Shown: positions 20,681 through 33,100 of the stretch, piece by piece
Layout of the letters: every line of letters begins with the position of its first letter
Numbering within the stretch: position 1 is the first letter of the stretch
Assembly: GCF_963678635.1 (NCBI RefSeq)
Contig: NC_087069.1
Span: 22,290,360-22,354,359, forward strand
Length of the DNA: 64,000 bases
DNA from: Symsagittifera roscoffensis
Taxonomy: Eukaryota; Xenacoelomorpha; Acoela; Convolutidae
Direction: 5' to 3'
The notes under the pieces: generated by a model
The model's input: the letters and a program-made list of their open reading frames with translations, nothing else
Told to the model about the DNA's origin: nothing
Databases searched by the model: none
Made by a program: the position numbers and the translations under genes

Positions 20681-21285
20681 AAGTTGGGACGCAGGACGCT
20701 CCTACCAACCAACAAGCTAAAATTATCGTATCACGTCTATTCCTTCCGGAATTATTTCATCGGTACTGAAAAACTAAATTAGGAAACTCTGTGTTTAGAA
20801 GGACCAATGATTGAACAAAACCAGACATTGAACAATGGCGCGCCTGGGTGCTTTTCATAACATCATATTCAGCGGGTACATAAACGCAAGGCTACGCCTC
20901 GAGCGGATGCTCATATTAAGTCTCTTAATCGACTGCCTCTTAATCCTCTGGATTCCCTAATTCAGCTTTTTAACCTAATTAACAACGAAAAATTTAGTAT
21001 CGGGAAGGGGAAAGGGGAGAAGGACTGTACTGTAGGGTTGTTTGAGTCCTTAAGCGTTTACTATTCATGCTATTTTTCAATCAATCCGAGGGGGTCGAGT
21101 GATTGAAGATTAGGAACAGATCAGCAGTGAGAAGAGCAGCAGGGAGGGCCACAAGGCTAAAAGCAAACAACTGTTGGGTACGTTGTACAACTTTGTATCA
21201 CTATATCAACCTGTGGGTACACGACAGTGACTGCACTGAGGTGACCTCTCACCGAACTGCGAATTTAAGCACTTTAATGACACTA
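20680..21285. repeat. long imperfect inverted repeat, right arm
   Basis: Inverted partner of 18,480-19,340. Shared tracts are colinear in reverse order with several deletions. The outer end carries the inverted GAGACGTCACTTCAGTGCAG-like motif of the LTR right end (here CTGCACTGAGGTGACCTCTC), so a third LTR-type copy in opposite orientation sits here. Confidence 0.7.
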
Positions 21286-21299
21286 AGATAAAGTTTCAA

Positions 21300-24200
21300 A
21301 TCTTCAATTCTTCTCCTTGCGACATTGACTTCCCACTCTCGGTATCTGTGTCAACCAGCACCTCCGTTGCCTTTCTTACGCTGTTGGAGGCAGTTTTCCA
21401 ACAGTTTTGCTCCCCCACCCTTAGCTTGCAACAGGGTAGGAGGTTCACAATGTCACATTCTTTTCGAGGTCCACTCTCAACAATTCTTCTCTTCCGCCTC
21501 CCTCACAATCAATCGTCCTCACTGTTCTCTTCACATCAGTAGTCACGGCATTCCGATTAGTCACGAAAGCCTGCTTGAAAACATCTGGTCTTATGTCCAG
21601 TTAGAACGAAGTGTACACTCTGCTGTATTTTGAAATGTGCTGTTTTGCATACTCATATAAGCATGCGGTCGTGTTGGCTCCAAACCACGGCGTCAGTCGT
21701 CTTCTGGCTCAGATATTACTCACTTCCATCGGAATATTTAAAACTTTACACATTGTCTCGAAGATTTAAGTCTTTCAGACAGTTGAGCTCTTCCGATTGA
21801 TCTTTGGTCGGCGCTTCCTGTCTATTTTCTATTGTTCTCTCCTCCATGAGCTTCCAGCCACCTAAATGTCATAATCGCTCCGATTACGGTTACCGTTATT
21901 TTCTTTGACGAACTTGGTGAACCCATGGAGAGGAGGTCGCCAGCGTCCCAGATTAGCCACAGGTTACTAGGCGCGGGATAGCGCCATGTTTGAGACGAGC
22001 TGTGGCACAAAGACTCAACATGCGTCAGCAGGCTGCTCTTCCAATTCCGATGTTCCAGCGCTTCTAGCAACGATTCTCCTTCTATCATTACACGGTGCAT
22101 TTCATCACTCTCGTCAACGGCGTTGTAATCCGTGGCTGCTGATCCTTTTAGCTTCTATCTTTCAAAAAAACTCAAGTTCTCACGAGTGTCTCTCTTGAAT
22201 TTCCTTCCAAATATCGACTCCAACTCGTTCTTAATTTTCTCGGGAACCACAGCAAGTATCTTACAGGGCAACTCATAAGACTTTTCTGACATTCTTGCAA
22301 GTCCTGCACAATTTGTTACGGAGAAGGCTTGATCGACCACAGTTCTCGAGCTTTTCACGCCCACACCACAAAGGGTACCGGATACCGGCTCTTACTCAGT
22401 GGAGCCACGTCAGATCCCACCACGTATCGGACATCTGACGGTGTCTGCTAAGCCTCATTTTGTTTCAAGTTCATTTCCACTTCGATCGCTTCCATCCATC
22501 TTCCAATCTTTTTCTGCTCGCACTCGGAAACGCTTCTACACTGATGGATGTGACCATTTCATGCTTCAGCTCCAATTCCGAAATCGGCTCTAGGGAACCA
22601 AACATGCTATAGAACCCTAGTGCTGTCATTAGATTCACCTCTATTCTTCCGTTTCCGTCTTTGTTCTCATCACAAGATTTCCGAACAATATCACTAATTG
22701 TTAATGCTGTCTGGACAAAAATCCGAAGTCATCGATACCTCCATACAAGTGATCATCTAATACGCAGGTTTGCAACAGACAGGTAGCAGAAAAAACTCGG
22801 TCTTCCGTTCCCAACCAGGCAACTCAACAGCTTTCTCTCGACTCCTCCTAGGGACTTCAATCATCAAATTATACATCATTTTTCGGTCACGGAAGTTGCA
22901 ATCAGCCGTTTGTTCTCTCTCAACATTTTGGATCGCTCGCAAAATCACATCAGCATTGGGACTTGGGCATTAAGAAGGTTTCATCAGTTCCCAAACTCTG
23001 ATCAGTCTCGTTCTTAACACTTCGTCTGATAATCCTAACCCGAATTCTAGAAGGCTAGAAGGCTGTCAGATTTTGGTACAGAAGGTGCAGTCACCTTTTC
23101 TTCTATCTCTAGTCTTAAGTTGACTTGCTGACTCGCATTCTTCCTGATTTTTGAGAGTCTGGGCACCCAAAATCTAAATAACACCACTTGCTCATAATCA
23201 AAGTAGCAGTCACGTATGCCGTCGTTAGTGAAAGTGTTATGAGCCATTCCAGTTATTCCCGACACATGGTGGTACGACTTCTTTCTGACAGGTCCACAGT
23301 ATTCACTAGATCTAACATGTGTTTCCATAGATTTTTTGGAGAGCCTAAACTCTTTGTTGAGAGCCTTCTGATTTCATCAATTTTTCTCAAAGGATCTAAG
23401 TCTTCTGGCTCCTTTATGTTTACTCGCAGTGGTTTGCTTTGGTGTATATCTGCAAGTGCTTTTAGTTGCAACGGTCTTTTTGGCTCGCAGCCATCTTCTA
23501 GTATCTTTGCGCAGGTGCTCACTGCTGATGACGACATTTGCTCTAACATGAACCTGATTAAACAAAGAAAATTACTCCGTTCAGCGCACGCCATTGTCGC
23601 CTCTTCATTTGTCATCAGATTTCTCAATACCATCATTAGAAGCACTTTTTCAACTTTCGTCCTCTTTCTTTCCTCCGAACCATACTTTTTCCTGTTCAGT
23701 CCTGCAAAGCACCAGGTAAGCCTATGATGCCCTCCCATCCTCACCTACGGCATTGCTATCAGAGCATGAACTTCTCAACCCTTTTATGAAATTGACGTAG
23801 CAAAACTGCCCCTCGCGGTAAACTCACAGGCTGACCCACTAGTTCGGCGTTTGTTTTCGAGGAGGCTAACAATCTGTAAGCCTTCATTTTCATTTTCGTG
23901 TCTTTTATGATGCCTTGTAGATAGTATCCTATAGCACATTTACTTTCTAAAGCGATCAGAGGTCCTCTGGTTGAGTTTCTGAACTCCATCTTTTCGATAT
24001 ATCAGCCAGCGGGCTCGCCTATCGTGACTGTATCTCACACCGTCAATCGACTGTATTCAACCGGAACCAGCTGTGTTACGACGCTTTCCTTGCCATGATT
24101 CATCCTTGATGGTTTGAAGTCCTTCAAGGTACTGTCACTACACTGAATAGAGAATTTCATTTTCTAGTTTTGACCATGTAAGAGTGCGGTCACTCCTGTG

Positions 24201-25152
24201 TGCTTTATAGCTGCCTGAATTCAGTCCCGCCAAAAATATGTGCGGAGCTGCTGACAATTCTTTGCCCTTGGAGGTGCCCTGCCATCTATCAACGCCTTCT
24301 CTAAGGTTATCAGCATCTTCCACTCCTTTCATTTTCGCTAAATTGGAAACTTTGGCAGGATACTCAGGATTCTCTCGCTTTTCCTGTTTACCTCCTCGTA
24401 ACGTTGCTGCTCAGTTTCATCTTCCTATCGTTTATCCTCTCTATCACCATTTTGGAGCGCATTGTTCTTTTTCTCGTCCTGGACAGATACATAACCTCGT
24501 CACTCTTTTCCTGGTAAGCAGGCTTGATAGGAGAATTGGCTTCGCTTTCATCAGTCACGGAGTCAACCAACAACTCGCTAAATCGCCCTTCACAACCTTC
24601 CAGCTTATCTAAGATCTCGTGCACAAAAGATCTATTCATCCCATCTTCAGTTTCGATTGGGTCCCGTAGCACTGCATTGCCGACCAGACCTCTTCCATGA
24701 ACGCGACTCGATTCATTCCGCATCTGGTTTGATTTTCATGATAATGGGGATGCACTTCCCACTCGTCCTCAGGGAGTGTCCCTAAGAGAGATACTCCTCT
24801 GGCCGCGCTCTCAATCTTTCGCCTGCGCGGTGAGTCCGTCAACATTCTTGTATTCGTAACTGCTGCGAGGCGCATAGATAAGTCGAGGCAGGTTTTAGTG
24901 TAGAAACTCCTTCTTCCGATGGCTTCGTCGTGTATACCACTGTATCTGTCTGCTGAAGCTCATCCAAGAAAGCAAAGAACGGACTCGACACCTTTCCCAC
25001 TGACTCTTTATCTTCATCTTCTTTCGCCGATAGATCCTGGTCCATCGCTTCTCCCTCTTCATCATCCCCCTCACAATCTTTGTCATTGTTCAGTTGTGAC
25101 CCTGAAGATCCTTGCTTGTCCTCTTCCGCTTCTCCTTCAGGGAATTTTGGTC
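21300..25152 (-). pseudogene. GC-rich degraded coding region downstream of gypsy remains
   Basis: Base composition changes here from AT-rich to the GC-richer style of the retroelement core. Many open stretches exist on both strands. I favour the minus strand because the neighbouring retroelement is on that strand. The longest minus frames are 23,253-23,744 (163 codons; VLLMMVLRNLMTNEE, LDPLRKIDEIRRLSTKSLG) and 24,388-24,723 (111 codons; acidic centre, RTRKRTMRSKMVIERI). Others are 21,822-22,100 and 22,155-22,364. No retroelement domain is recognisable; it may be the remnant of an accessory ORF, an untranslated internal region or a second element. Confidence 0.3.
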
Positions 25153-25542
25153 CTAACTATTCCTGACTGTTATATCTCGCATCTCCTGATGATTAATCAC
25201 TACTTCTTCACAATTCAAGTGTGCTAGAACGTCTCTAGTCAACAAACCTCTAGTATCTACCGGTCTGATTTGCATGAACATCACTGCGTCCTCCTGCATA
25301 ATCACTTTTCCTCTCATGGCCAACGGCGCAACATTCAAGGCTACCCTTTCTTCTCCAAAACGCCTAGGCTTGGGCGTGGCAAAGTCATACACCTTCGTTC
25401 TGGTCGATTCTTCAACATACGCAAACTGTGTGTGATGCAGCACGGCAACATTTTTGCCTATAAAACATGGATCCATCGACGCTGATAACGCCGCCATTCT
25501 CCTTTCACTAGTCTCAATTGCTCTCATCCTCTGAGTTTGCAC
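25153..25542 (-). pseudogene. conserved retroelement ORF fragment at duplication edge
   Basis: A 129-codon frame. Residues 1-92 (SERRMAALSASMDPCF, VAVLHHTQFAYVEE, KPRRFGEERVALNVAPLAM, MQEDAVMFMQI) are repeated at 33,728-34,004, and the remaining residues (RPVDTRGLLTRDVLAHLNCEE) occur only here. This is therefore the original continuation of the protein, broken in the second copy by the tandem-duplication junction. The family is unknown. Just beyond its start, near 25,580-25,627, a short tandem motif (GTAATCATTTCAAGCTTC) is repeated twice. Confidence 0.45.
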
Positions 25543-26810
25543 TACGGACTCTGATCCGACTAACCTTATTCGTAGTAGCCTGTAATCATTTCAAGCTTCT
25601 GTAATCATTCCAAGCTTCCAAGCTTCTGGTATGCTGTCAACAACCTTGGGATCCTGGACACTTCCCCATTTCTCTTGTCATAAGGTCTTAGGTACACCAT
25701 TTGATGTAGACCTCCGCCTGACCTACTTTCATTTTGCCCATTCGGTCCCGGAAAAGATTGTTGAAACTGATGGCAATCAATTCGGGTTCAGCGATTTTGC
25801 CATACAGCAAATCGTTTATCATTGCTTCCCGCAAGACATTCTGAGCGCAGCAGTTAAAAGTGCTTCCCTCAATTACAGAGAAGAGGTTCAATTACAGCAA
25901 CGACCTTCTGTAAGTTCCTACCCTAGGGTCAGGAACTCCAAACGTCACTGCTGGTCCATATACGACAGTCACAAATTCCATGACCGTCCTTATCAGTACC
26001 AGATGATCGATCTTCTTCTCTCTGAATTGTCTCATACTGTCCGCTACCGAAGCGATTATGCTACAAAAGGAACCGTATCATGTTGTGTCTCAAGTCCCTC
26101 GTCTTTGTCCAAGAGGCCGTCGCTCTCTGGAGGTCAAATTTTGTCTCATTTGTCTAGGTTACCTCGTTAGGGTATTGAACTCGCCAGAGGTCATCGCAAA
26201 CAGCGTCAGAAGACCAGCCAGGCGGAAATTTTGTATAACACCACAGGACTTATGGACAATTTGATATTTGCCCGGAAAAATTACTTGATCATGTCGTGCA
26301 ACGTTTCGGGATAATGCCTAGCCAGAAGGACGCGGTCCAAACTGTTCACAACCCATCCAGCGTACTATCAGTCCTGACGTGGCCATCCGTTTCTTTCCAC
26401 GTTTCCTGTAGATAACGCCTCTAAACTCATCCTATTCATACTGTCCATAAAATTGGCGTTGTCCCTTCTTCGTTCACCTGATCAATAGACTTTGGCAATT
26501 TTTATTACTCTTTGCGATCATTGGTAGTGCTCGCTGGAACGCATCCGTCCTAGCGCTCCAATCCGAGGAGTCAAAGGCAGCCACTTGTTGGCTTCCGATT
26601 TCTTCCACAGAGTCAACGCTTCTATTTGAGCCTCTGTCTGTTCACCGTTCCTTCTTGTGGAATTTATTCATTAATCTTGTCATTTCGGAACCAAAAATCG
26701 TTCGACATGTCGACGATTCTCTTGTGGTCATCGTTTGTTTCAGGCTTCATTTTTATTTAGCTGTTGAAATAGGAGATTCCATGATGTTATTTATTGCTGG
26801 CCACACAGCA

Positions 26811-28302
26811 GCTTCTGCCGTTGCTGGGTTCTTGAGTCTGCTCAGGAGACCTCTGCAGTGCAAGTGGTCATTTATGCCCACAAACACGATCGTTATCGGA
26901 TTCATATCGGTCTGTCTCTGAATCCCTATGGCATGGACAAGGATTGCATCTTGTCCAGATCTGCTCCGCTAGCATTATCAAATCTGGCCAAAACAACGAC
27001 TTCGAAGTGTTGATTCAGTCCGAATTTGCTTTTATCATGATTTTTGCCTTTCTCATTTCCGCTTTGTCTTAAGCCGAGAACACGGACTCGTCAAACCTCA
27101 AGTCTCCATAGCGCTCGTTGTCACCTTCTTGCGCTACGAATTTTGGGTACATCTTTTCTTCACTAATATGGGCGATTGGATTTCTCACTTGTTTGAACAT
27201 CTTAATATGCTGTCCATTGGTAGCTCTCTTTTTGATGAACCTTCCAATTCTATCATCTTTACGCTTCTCACCATGGATATTTTTCACGTCTTGCAACGTC
27301 CTTGCATTGACTGAACCCATCGTTTTGTTGGAGGGCAGCCCTCAACATCAGGTAGCCTTAATGCCCTCGTCGAGCGGAAGTTAATTTCCTCTATTCTCAG
27401 ACATTCAAATAGAGTAATCGAGCACAGTCTGTTGACCGACAGGATCACATCTTCGAACATTCGCCTCGCGTCCGGAGCAAAACTGACCGTCTTCAAGTTC
27501 AACTTCATGAGGTCTTGTTTATTGAGATGGTAAGGAGAAGGCCTTGGACTCGTCCACATTAAGGAATCTTGGTCTATGTGACGTCCCTCACTAGGCTTAG
27601 GTGCCCCCGCATGTGAGTGACCTGGAGCATCAATTTGGTTGACCGTTGCAAGCCTCCTTCTGAGATGTATTTTCCTCCGCGCTGGACTTTTCGAACGTGC
27701 ATCTGGATAACGGGAGCTCCTCGCGGTTTGTGATACCACCGCGACTGATCCCAAACGCGTCTCCAAGCTAGGAGGCACAAAGTTGAAGATGGCTCGTACA
27801 TCCGCTGATGCCACCAAACTTCATTCAATTTCCAGTTCATCCAACCACTCCAGGATTAAGCGGTTCCTCCAGGCCTGTCCTATAATTGTGTTGAAGTCAA
27901 TGCCATCGACAGTGAATCCTGATTGGTTCAGTGTTCTCAACTTGTACTCCAGATCCATCAAGACCAGTCTTCCCGCAATAAAGCTTGCCAGGTTACGGAC
28001 TATGTTAGTCCATCGCAGATGGTCAACGCCCTACATTGGAAATTCTGCCATATTGCAGTCAACAGGCAGAACAACATGTTTTCCCAATTCGCTTTTTCTG
28101 AATCTGGGCCTCTGGACAAAATGTTAGTGCCTATCTAGATAACTACGCTGGGAATTCTTCCTGGACTTACTATCTCTAACGGCACCACCGAAAGCCATAA
28201 CGGTCGTGATACAAGAGGTCCTCAGACTCTGTAATTTTCTCACCAGGCTGTCTCCGAGTATCATGTGTGAAGTGCCGAGGGGTGTCTGCTGCAACTTCTG
28301 CA
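26811..28302. repeat. internal 1.48-kb duplication, unit a of copy 1
   Basis: Colinear with 28,303-29,780 at an offset of 1,492 falling to 1,474 bp. Roughly nine tenths identical by eye, so clearly older than the 8.46-kb duplication. Confidence 0.8.
27069..27817 (-). pseudogene. retroelement-associated ORF, unit a, copy 1
   Basis: A 177-codon frame (27,284-27,817) continues after a frameshift into an 83-codon frame (27,069-27,320). The N-terminal part is helical (VRAIFNFVPPSLETRLGSV), the middle Arg/Pro-rich and basic (SKSPARRKIHLRRRL), and the C-terminal part (KQDLMKLNLKTVSFAPDARR, RSTRALRLPDVEG) is the part best kept between units a and b. Upstream on the same strand another open stretch (NIVRNLASFIAGRLVLMDLE) suggests that the intact protein was longer. 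The design of helices, a basic linker and helices would suit a Gag-like nucleic-acid-binding protein, but I cannot name it. Confidence 0.35.
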
Positions 28303-29780
28303 TCTTCTGCCGATGCTGGGTTCTTGAGTCTGCTCAGGAGACCTCTGCAGTGCAGGTGGTCATTTGTGCCCACAAACACGATCGTTCGGATTCATATCGG
28401 TCTGCCTCTGAACCCCTATGGCATGGGCTAGGATTGCATCTTGTCCAGAACTGCTCCACTAGCCTTATCACATCTGGCCAAAATAACGACTTCGACGTAA
28501 TTATACGGTCCGAATTTGCTATTTTTATGATTTTTGTTTTTCTCATTTCCGCTTTGTCATGAGCGGAGAAGAAGGACTAGTCAAACTTGAACTTCAAGTC
28601 TCCATAGTGCCCCTCGTCACCTTTTTGCGTTACGAACTTGAGGTACATCCTTTCTTCACTAAAATGGGCGGTTGCAATTCTCACTGTCCATTGGTAGCTC
28701 TCTTTTTGATGAGCATTCCACGTCTATCATCTTGACGCTTCTCATCATGGTTCTTTTTCACGTCTTGCAACGTCCTTGCCTTGACTGGACCCATCGTTTT
28801 GTTGGAGTGCAGTCCCTCAACATCAGGTAGCCTTAATGCCCTCGTCGAGCTGAAGTTAATTTCATCTGCTCTCAGCCAATCAACTAGAGTGATCAAGTAC
28901 AGTCCATTGACAGACAGGGTCACATCTCCCAACATTCGCCTCGCGTCTGCAGCAAAACTGACCGTCTGCAAGTTCAATTTCATGAGGTCTTGTTTATTGA
29001 GATCGCAAGGAGAAGGCCTTGGACTCGTCCACATTAAGGAATATTGGTCTTTGTGACGTCCCGCTCTAGGCTTAAGTGCCCCGGCAAGCGAGGGACTTGG
29101 AGCATCAAGTTGTTTGACCGGTCCAAGCCTCCTGCTGGTATGTATTGTCCTCCGCGCTGACTTTCCGAACGTGCATCTGGATAACGTGAGCTCCTCACGG
29201 TTTGTGATACCACCGCGACTGATCCCAAACGCGTCTCCAAGCTAGGAGGCACAAAGTTGAAGATGGCTCGTACGTCCGCTGATGCATCCACACTTCATTC
29301 AATTTCCAGTTCATCCAACCGCTCCAGGATTAAGCGGTTCCTCCAGGCCTGTCCTTCAATTGTGTCGAAGTGAATGCCATCGACAGTGAATCTTGATTGG
29401 TCAAGTGTTCTCAACTTGTACTCCAGATCCATCAAGACCAGTCTTCCCGCAATAAAGCATGCCAGTTTACGGACTATGTTAGTCCATCGCAGATGGTCAA
29501 CGCCCTACATTGGAAATTCTGCCATATTGCAGTCAACAGGCAGACCAACATGTTTTCCCAATTCGTTTTTTCTGAATCTGGGCCTCTGGACAAAATGTTA
29601 GTGCCTATCTAGATAATTACGCTGGGATTTCTTCCTGAAATTACTAGCTCTAACGGCACCACCGAAAGCCATAACGGTCGTGATCCAAGAGGTCCTCAGA
29701 CTCTGCAATATTCTCACCAGGCTGTTTCCGAGTATCAGGTGTGAAGTTCCGAATGGTGTCTGCTGCAACTTCAGTGACTG
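28303..29780. repeat. internal 1.48-kb duplication, unit b of copy 1
   Basis: Partner of 26,811-28,302. The boundary motif CTTCTGCCGNTGCTGGG is shared by the two unit starts. Confidence 0.8.
28681..29291 (-). pseudogene. retroelement-associated ORF, unit b, copy 1
   Basis: Paralogue of 27,069-27,817 split into frames 29,034-29,291 (85 codons) and 28,681-29,034 (117 codons). Landmarks VRAIFNFVPPSLETRLGSV, KQDLMKLNLQTVSFAADARR and RALRLPDVEG are kept. A stop just before the second frame separates the halves. Confidence 0.35.
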
Positions 29781-29812
29781 GGTTCTAAAAAGAAACATAA
29801 AAACATGCGCCC

Positions 29813-30854
29813 TCATCTGAATCTGGTACTCTGGGAAACTCGCTCCGGATCTGGTTGTTTTTCGGCGCATCTATTACCCGGTTCAATTTCTTTGAAAACT
29901 TCCTTATCTGCCTTCTCGGAGCCTATTCCAATTTCACTCGTCTCGTACGGTTTCATCTCAACTGCCCGATTTATCTCCTCGGAAAGCGTCAGTCTTCCGG
30001 CATCATCGATTGTTCCATAGGTGTAGGCCATGATCCGACCAGCTGTTTCAAATATCTCTCGCATGGTCTTTTACACTACTGGATCTTCCAGGGTGTCGCT
30101 TGGTCCGGGATCGTCAGTTTTTCAGAACCTGACGTCACTTGCTACTCAATTGTCTGACTTAGTTCTCCTCTGGCTTTCGGCAACTCTACAGCTTGCTTCC
30201 TGCGAGGGAAATTCCTCTCAGGTTTCTCAAAAATGTTTGTTTGAGGTGCTCCAAATTATGCTTGTGCTCTCTCTTCAGCCGGGCTATTTCTTCTTCTTGT
30301 CTCCTATTTGCGTCTTGGAAAACTTTTCTCCACACGTCCCGTTCTTGATCCTCTCCAACTGATCTCCTTTATCACTGATATCCTTCATCGTCTCGTTCAT
30401 TGGACTTTTTCTACTGTCGCCGGTTTCGGTGGAACAGCTGCTCTAAGTTTCGAGCTAGATGACGCAGCCTTGCTGCTCGCTTCCTGATGCACACTCCGCA
30501 AGCCAGGCCTAGTTTTGGTGGGGAGAGCCATCTCACCTGGTTGGTAGGTCCCAATCTAGGCTCGTTCACCAAGTCACTTCCTGAGAGCGCCCCGTTTCCC
30601 GACCTCTTTTCCCTTATGTTTGGGCTGTCTAGTACTACCTGCCGTTCATAAGCGGCCATCAATTAGACTTCTGTGGGGCAGTCCCCATGGTTCTCATGCC
30701 CCAATATGTTCATTAAGGCGGCCAGCTACATAATTACTTCTGGGTCTTCCAGAGCGAAGTCTAGATCCATCAGCCGGGAATAAACCGCATCTATCACTGG
30801 CTCAACGTAGACCTCTGCAAGGTTCATCAACTCATTCAGTTCGATTTTATCCAT
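29813..30854 (-). pseudogene. Gag-like leader ORF with coiled coil, copy 1
   Basis: ATG at 30,854 starts MDKIELNELMNLAEVYVEP and continues with two in-frame stops into the frame 30,411-30,662 (ERQVVLDSPNIREK, ARLRHLARNLEQLFHRN). Then, after frameshifts, there is a charged coiled-coil stretch (RRQEEEIARLKREH) and the frame 29,813-30,064 (MREIFETAGRIMAYTYG, EINRAVEMKPYET). It begins right after AT-rich DNA (30,860-31,450) that looks like a leader or untranslated region. The position after an integrase on the same strand fits the start of a second retroelement or an extra ORF. No zinc knuckle was seen. Confidence 0.35.
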
Positions 30855-30859
30855 TCCGT

Positions 30860-32185
30860 ATAATTTAATTTTGATTAACTGTTTCACAAATTTAACTTTG
30901 CTGAGTAATTGAATGATTAATCAGGATCTGACTCTCAAAGTTACGTTTCGACGATCATGTCTATAGGACACTTTGTTTTCATTCATTGAAAGGGCGCTTA
31001 AAACAAACTTCAATTATATTTAAAAGTATCATTCAATTGGAGATTTTGGGAAAATGATCGAAGAATGGACAGTCCACGCTTTAGATCATGCCTGTATCTT
31101 AAAACACAGAACATTCGTGGTAACTATGTCACCTGAGTGTTTGGTCCTAACATGTCAGGCACAAGAACCTTAACAAAATCTGCACATAGAATGACATAAC
31201 CTAAAACCTAAGGCTCTGAAAACCTAGAGAACTGGCTTGGTGTTCCTGGCCTACAATCTCATCCTTACTCTCACTCTATCTCAACCCTAACCTGGAACCT
31301 CCCTCTATTCGGATCATACCCAGGAAACAAGAAGTCCCTCAACCTGATTAGAGATAAAACCTAGTATTCAGGGTCCACGTGCTGCTTTACTGTCGCTCTG
31401 ACCATAAACCACAAGTTTTTCCCTGGTATCTGTGACGCTGCTAGCGGCAGTGCAACTACCTCCCCTACTCTATGCCTTTTCTTCCATTAAAACTCTAGGT
31501 TATTCTTTTCTCTCCTAAAAGGAGATTCTAATGCTGTCCTAAACTCACGTCTGCAGTTATTGCTATCGCACATGTTCTTTCTGTGAGTGGGGGTCAGTTC
31601 TGGCCAAGCGAGGGTCAGTTCGGGATAAGCGAGGGTCAGTTCTGGCCAGCCCAGGAGGAGTGCCGTCTGGCACGCCTCAGCTTTTTCTGGCTCCCGCAGT
31701 CTACGTCCTGTATTTTTAGATTTCGGGTCCGTTTTCATCTCATTCAACCAGTCCAAAAACCGCAAGTATGTGAGCTCTGGCTCCTAGGATTGCTGGAGCT
31801 CGTCATCGGCTTCCATTGTAGGTTTGGATCCATCATGCCGATCCTCCTCTTCGTACGGTAAGGTTTCATTGTCAGGTTCAATCACCTCAAATCCCGGTCC
31901 AAAAGTAAACTTACCCTCTCTTATAGAGTCTCATTCCCGTCGCTTTCCCTCTATTGCCCTTCTCATTGACCTCACAGGCTGGGTCCATCATGAAGTAATC
32001 ACAATTATCAATGTCACCGGGTTTGAACCAGACTTCCGATTAGGGGTTATGTGGTTTGATGTTCGCAAAGTGCTCGGTTCCTTCCGGAAAACGTCCTTAA
32101 GGATACACCTCTGTAATCATGAATGAACCTCTCCCTTCTTCAACAGTTTCTTTGTGCCCTTAGGCGGTATAACCTTCTTGAAAAC
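30860..32185. other. non-coding and degraded stretch after integrase, copy 1
   Basis: The part at 30,860-31,450 is AT-richer and has no open frame. A 92-codon minus frame at 31,487-31,765 contains three near-repeats of PELTLAW, encoded by three 21-nt tandem units at 31,589-31,650 (GAGGGTCAGTTCTGGCCA type). No known function. Confidence 0.45.
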
Positions 32186-32407
32186 TCATACGTAATCTCT
32201 CACTGAACAGTCCTTGGCTCCAGCCATTCTCTTATCGAAATTCCTCGTTTGTCTCGCCCTAGCTTGCTGAGTATTGCGTCTGCGCAGAGCATTCAGCTCT
32301 TGCTGACGTCTAATCAAGACCCTGTCATATACCTGTGGTGATGTCTTCTTGCCTTCATACTCAGGGTAGAAAAAGGTCAGTGGCAAAGCTATCTCGTGTC
32401 CTGTCAA
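32186..32407 (-). pseudogene. gypsy pol C-terminal domain after integrase, copy 1
   Basis: A 73-codon frame: LTGHE-like start (MTGHEIALPLTFFYPEY), a long basic helix (VLIRRQQELNALRRRNTQQA) and RQTRNFDKRMAG...VRDYV. This is the usual integrase tail of Ty3/gypsy elements (helix RxxxxxxARxxxKxxFD..., then GDxVW), truncated just before the barrel. Confidence 0.6.
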
Positions 32408-32435
32408 TATTTGTGGTGGAGTGTTGCGTACTATT

Positions 32436-33100
32436 CTAGATTCCCATCACTTGCGGCCGATATCTGTCCCAGACTATCTTGTATCGGGAACAACACACCC
32501 CTAACTTTGAGACCAATGGGCGATTATGTCGCTCAACCAGGCCAATTAGATGGTGATGGTATGCTGTCGAATGAGCCTGTGCCACCTGTAACCGTCGCAT
32601 CGGCTCTTTCGTGAGTTCGCCCACAAATGCGGCGCCATTATCCGATTAGAACGTCATAGGAGACCCATGCTTGGCAATCTAGTCGTTAAAGAAATGATTA
32701 CAGGTCTCTTCCGCTGAGGCTGTTATGCATGGAACAACTTCCGCATACTTCGTGAAATGATCGTTAATCACCAACACCTGATTTTAAACGCTGTCCGTCA
32801 TGCATATCTTCTGGTGGTCTATCTGCACCACATCGTTGAATTCTGAAGACTCTATTGACTACAATGGGAACTTCAGCTTTCTTGGGTCCCTTAATTGTTG
32901 ACATGACAGGCAGACTGTCAGGAGTTTTTGCTAAGACTTATATATCCCTTGATGCCCAATCTGGTCTTAAGACCTAAACAAAATTTCATTCTATTGCTTT
33001 ATTTTTTGTATAAAACTTTGTCTTCGTCTCTCCTTTTACAGGCCACGATTCCATCTTTGTTCAAATAGAAACGTCCCTTCTTCTGCATGAAGTACTGTCT
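32436..33100 (-). pseudogene. Ty3/gypsy integrase, broken, copy 1
   Basis: Reading from 33,100 downwards: a Zn-binding N-terminal region with a kept CLSCQQ (near 32,900), then the catalytic core. The DDE residues are all visible: Asp in VVQIDHQKI, Asp in SDNGAAF and Glu in GLVERHNR. At least three in-frame stops interrupt the core (before NQVLVINDHF, in FND*IAKHG and in TF*SDNG). The enzyme would join element cDNA to host DNA; this copy cannot. The last open piece is 32,436-32,624. Confidence 0.75.

Noticed and set aside
23188-23727. 179-codon plus-strand ORF
   Set aside because: Overlaps the 163-codon minus frame. The minus strand is the coding strand of the neighbouring element, and the plus protein is Ser/Phe-rich without motifs.
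25631-26170. 179-codon plus-strand ORF (also at 34,093-34,632)
   Set aside because: Present only because the retroelement DNA is GC-rich. All recognisable retroelement domains are on the minus strand, and this protein has no recognisable motif; not listed as a gene.
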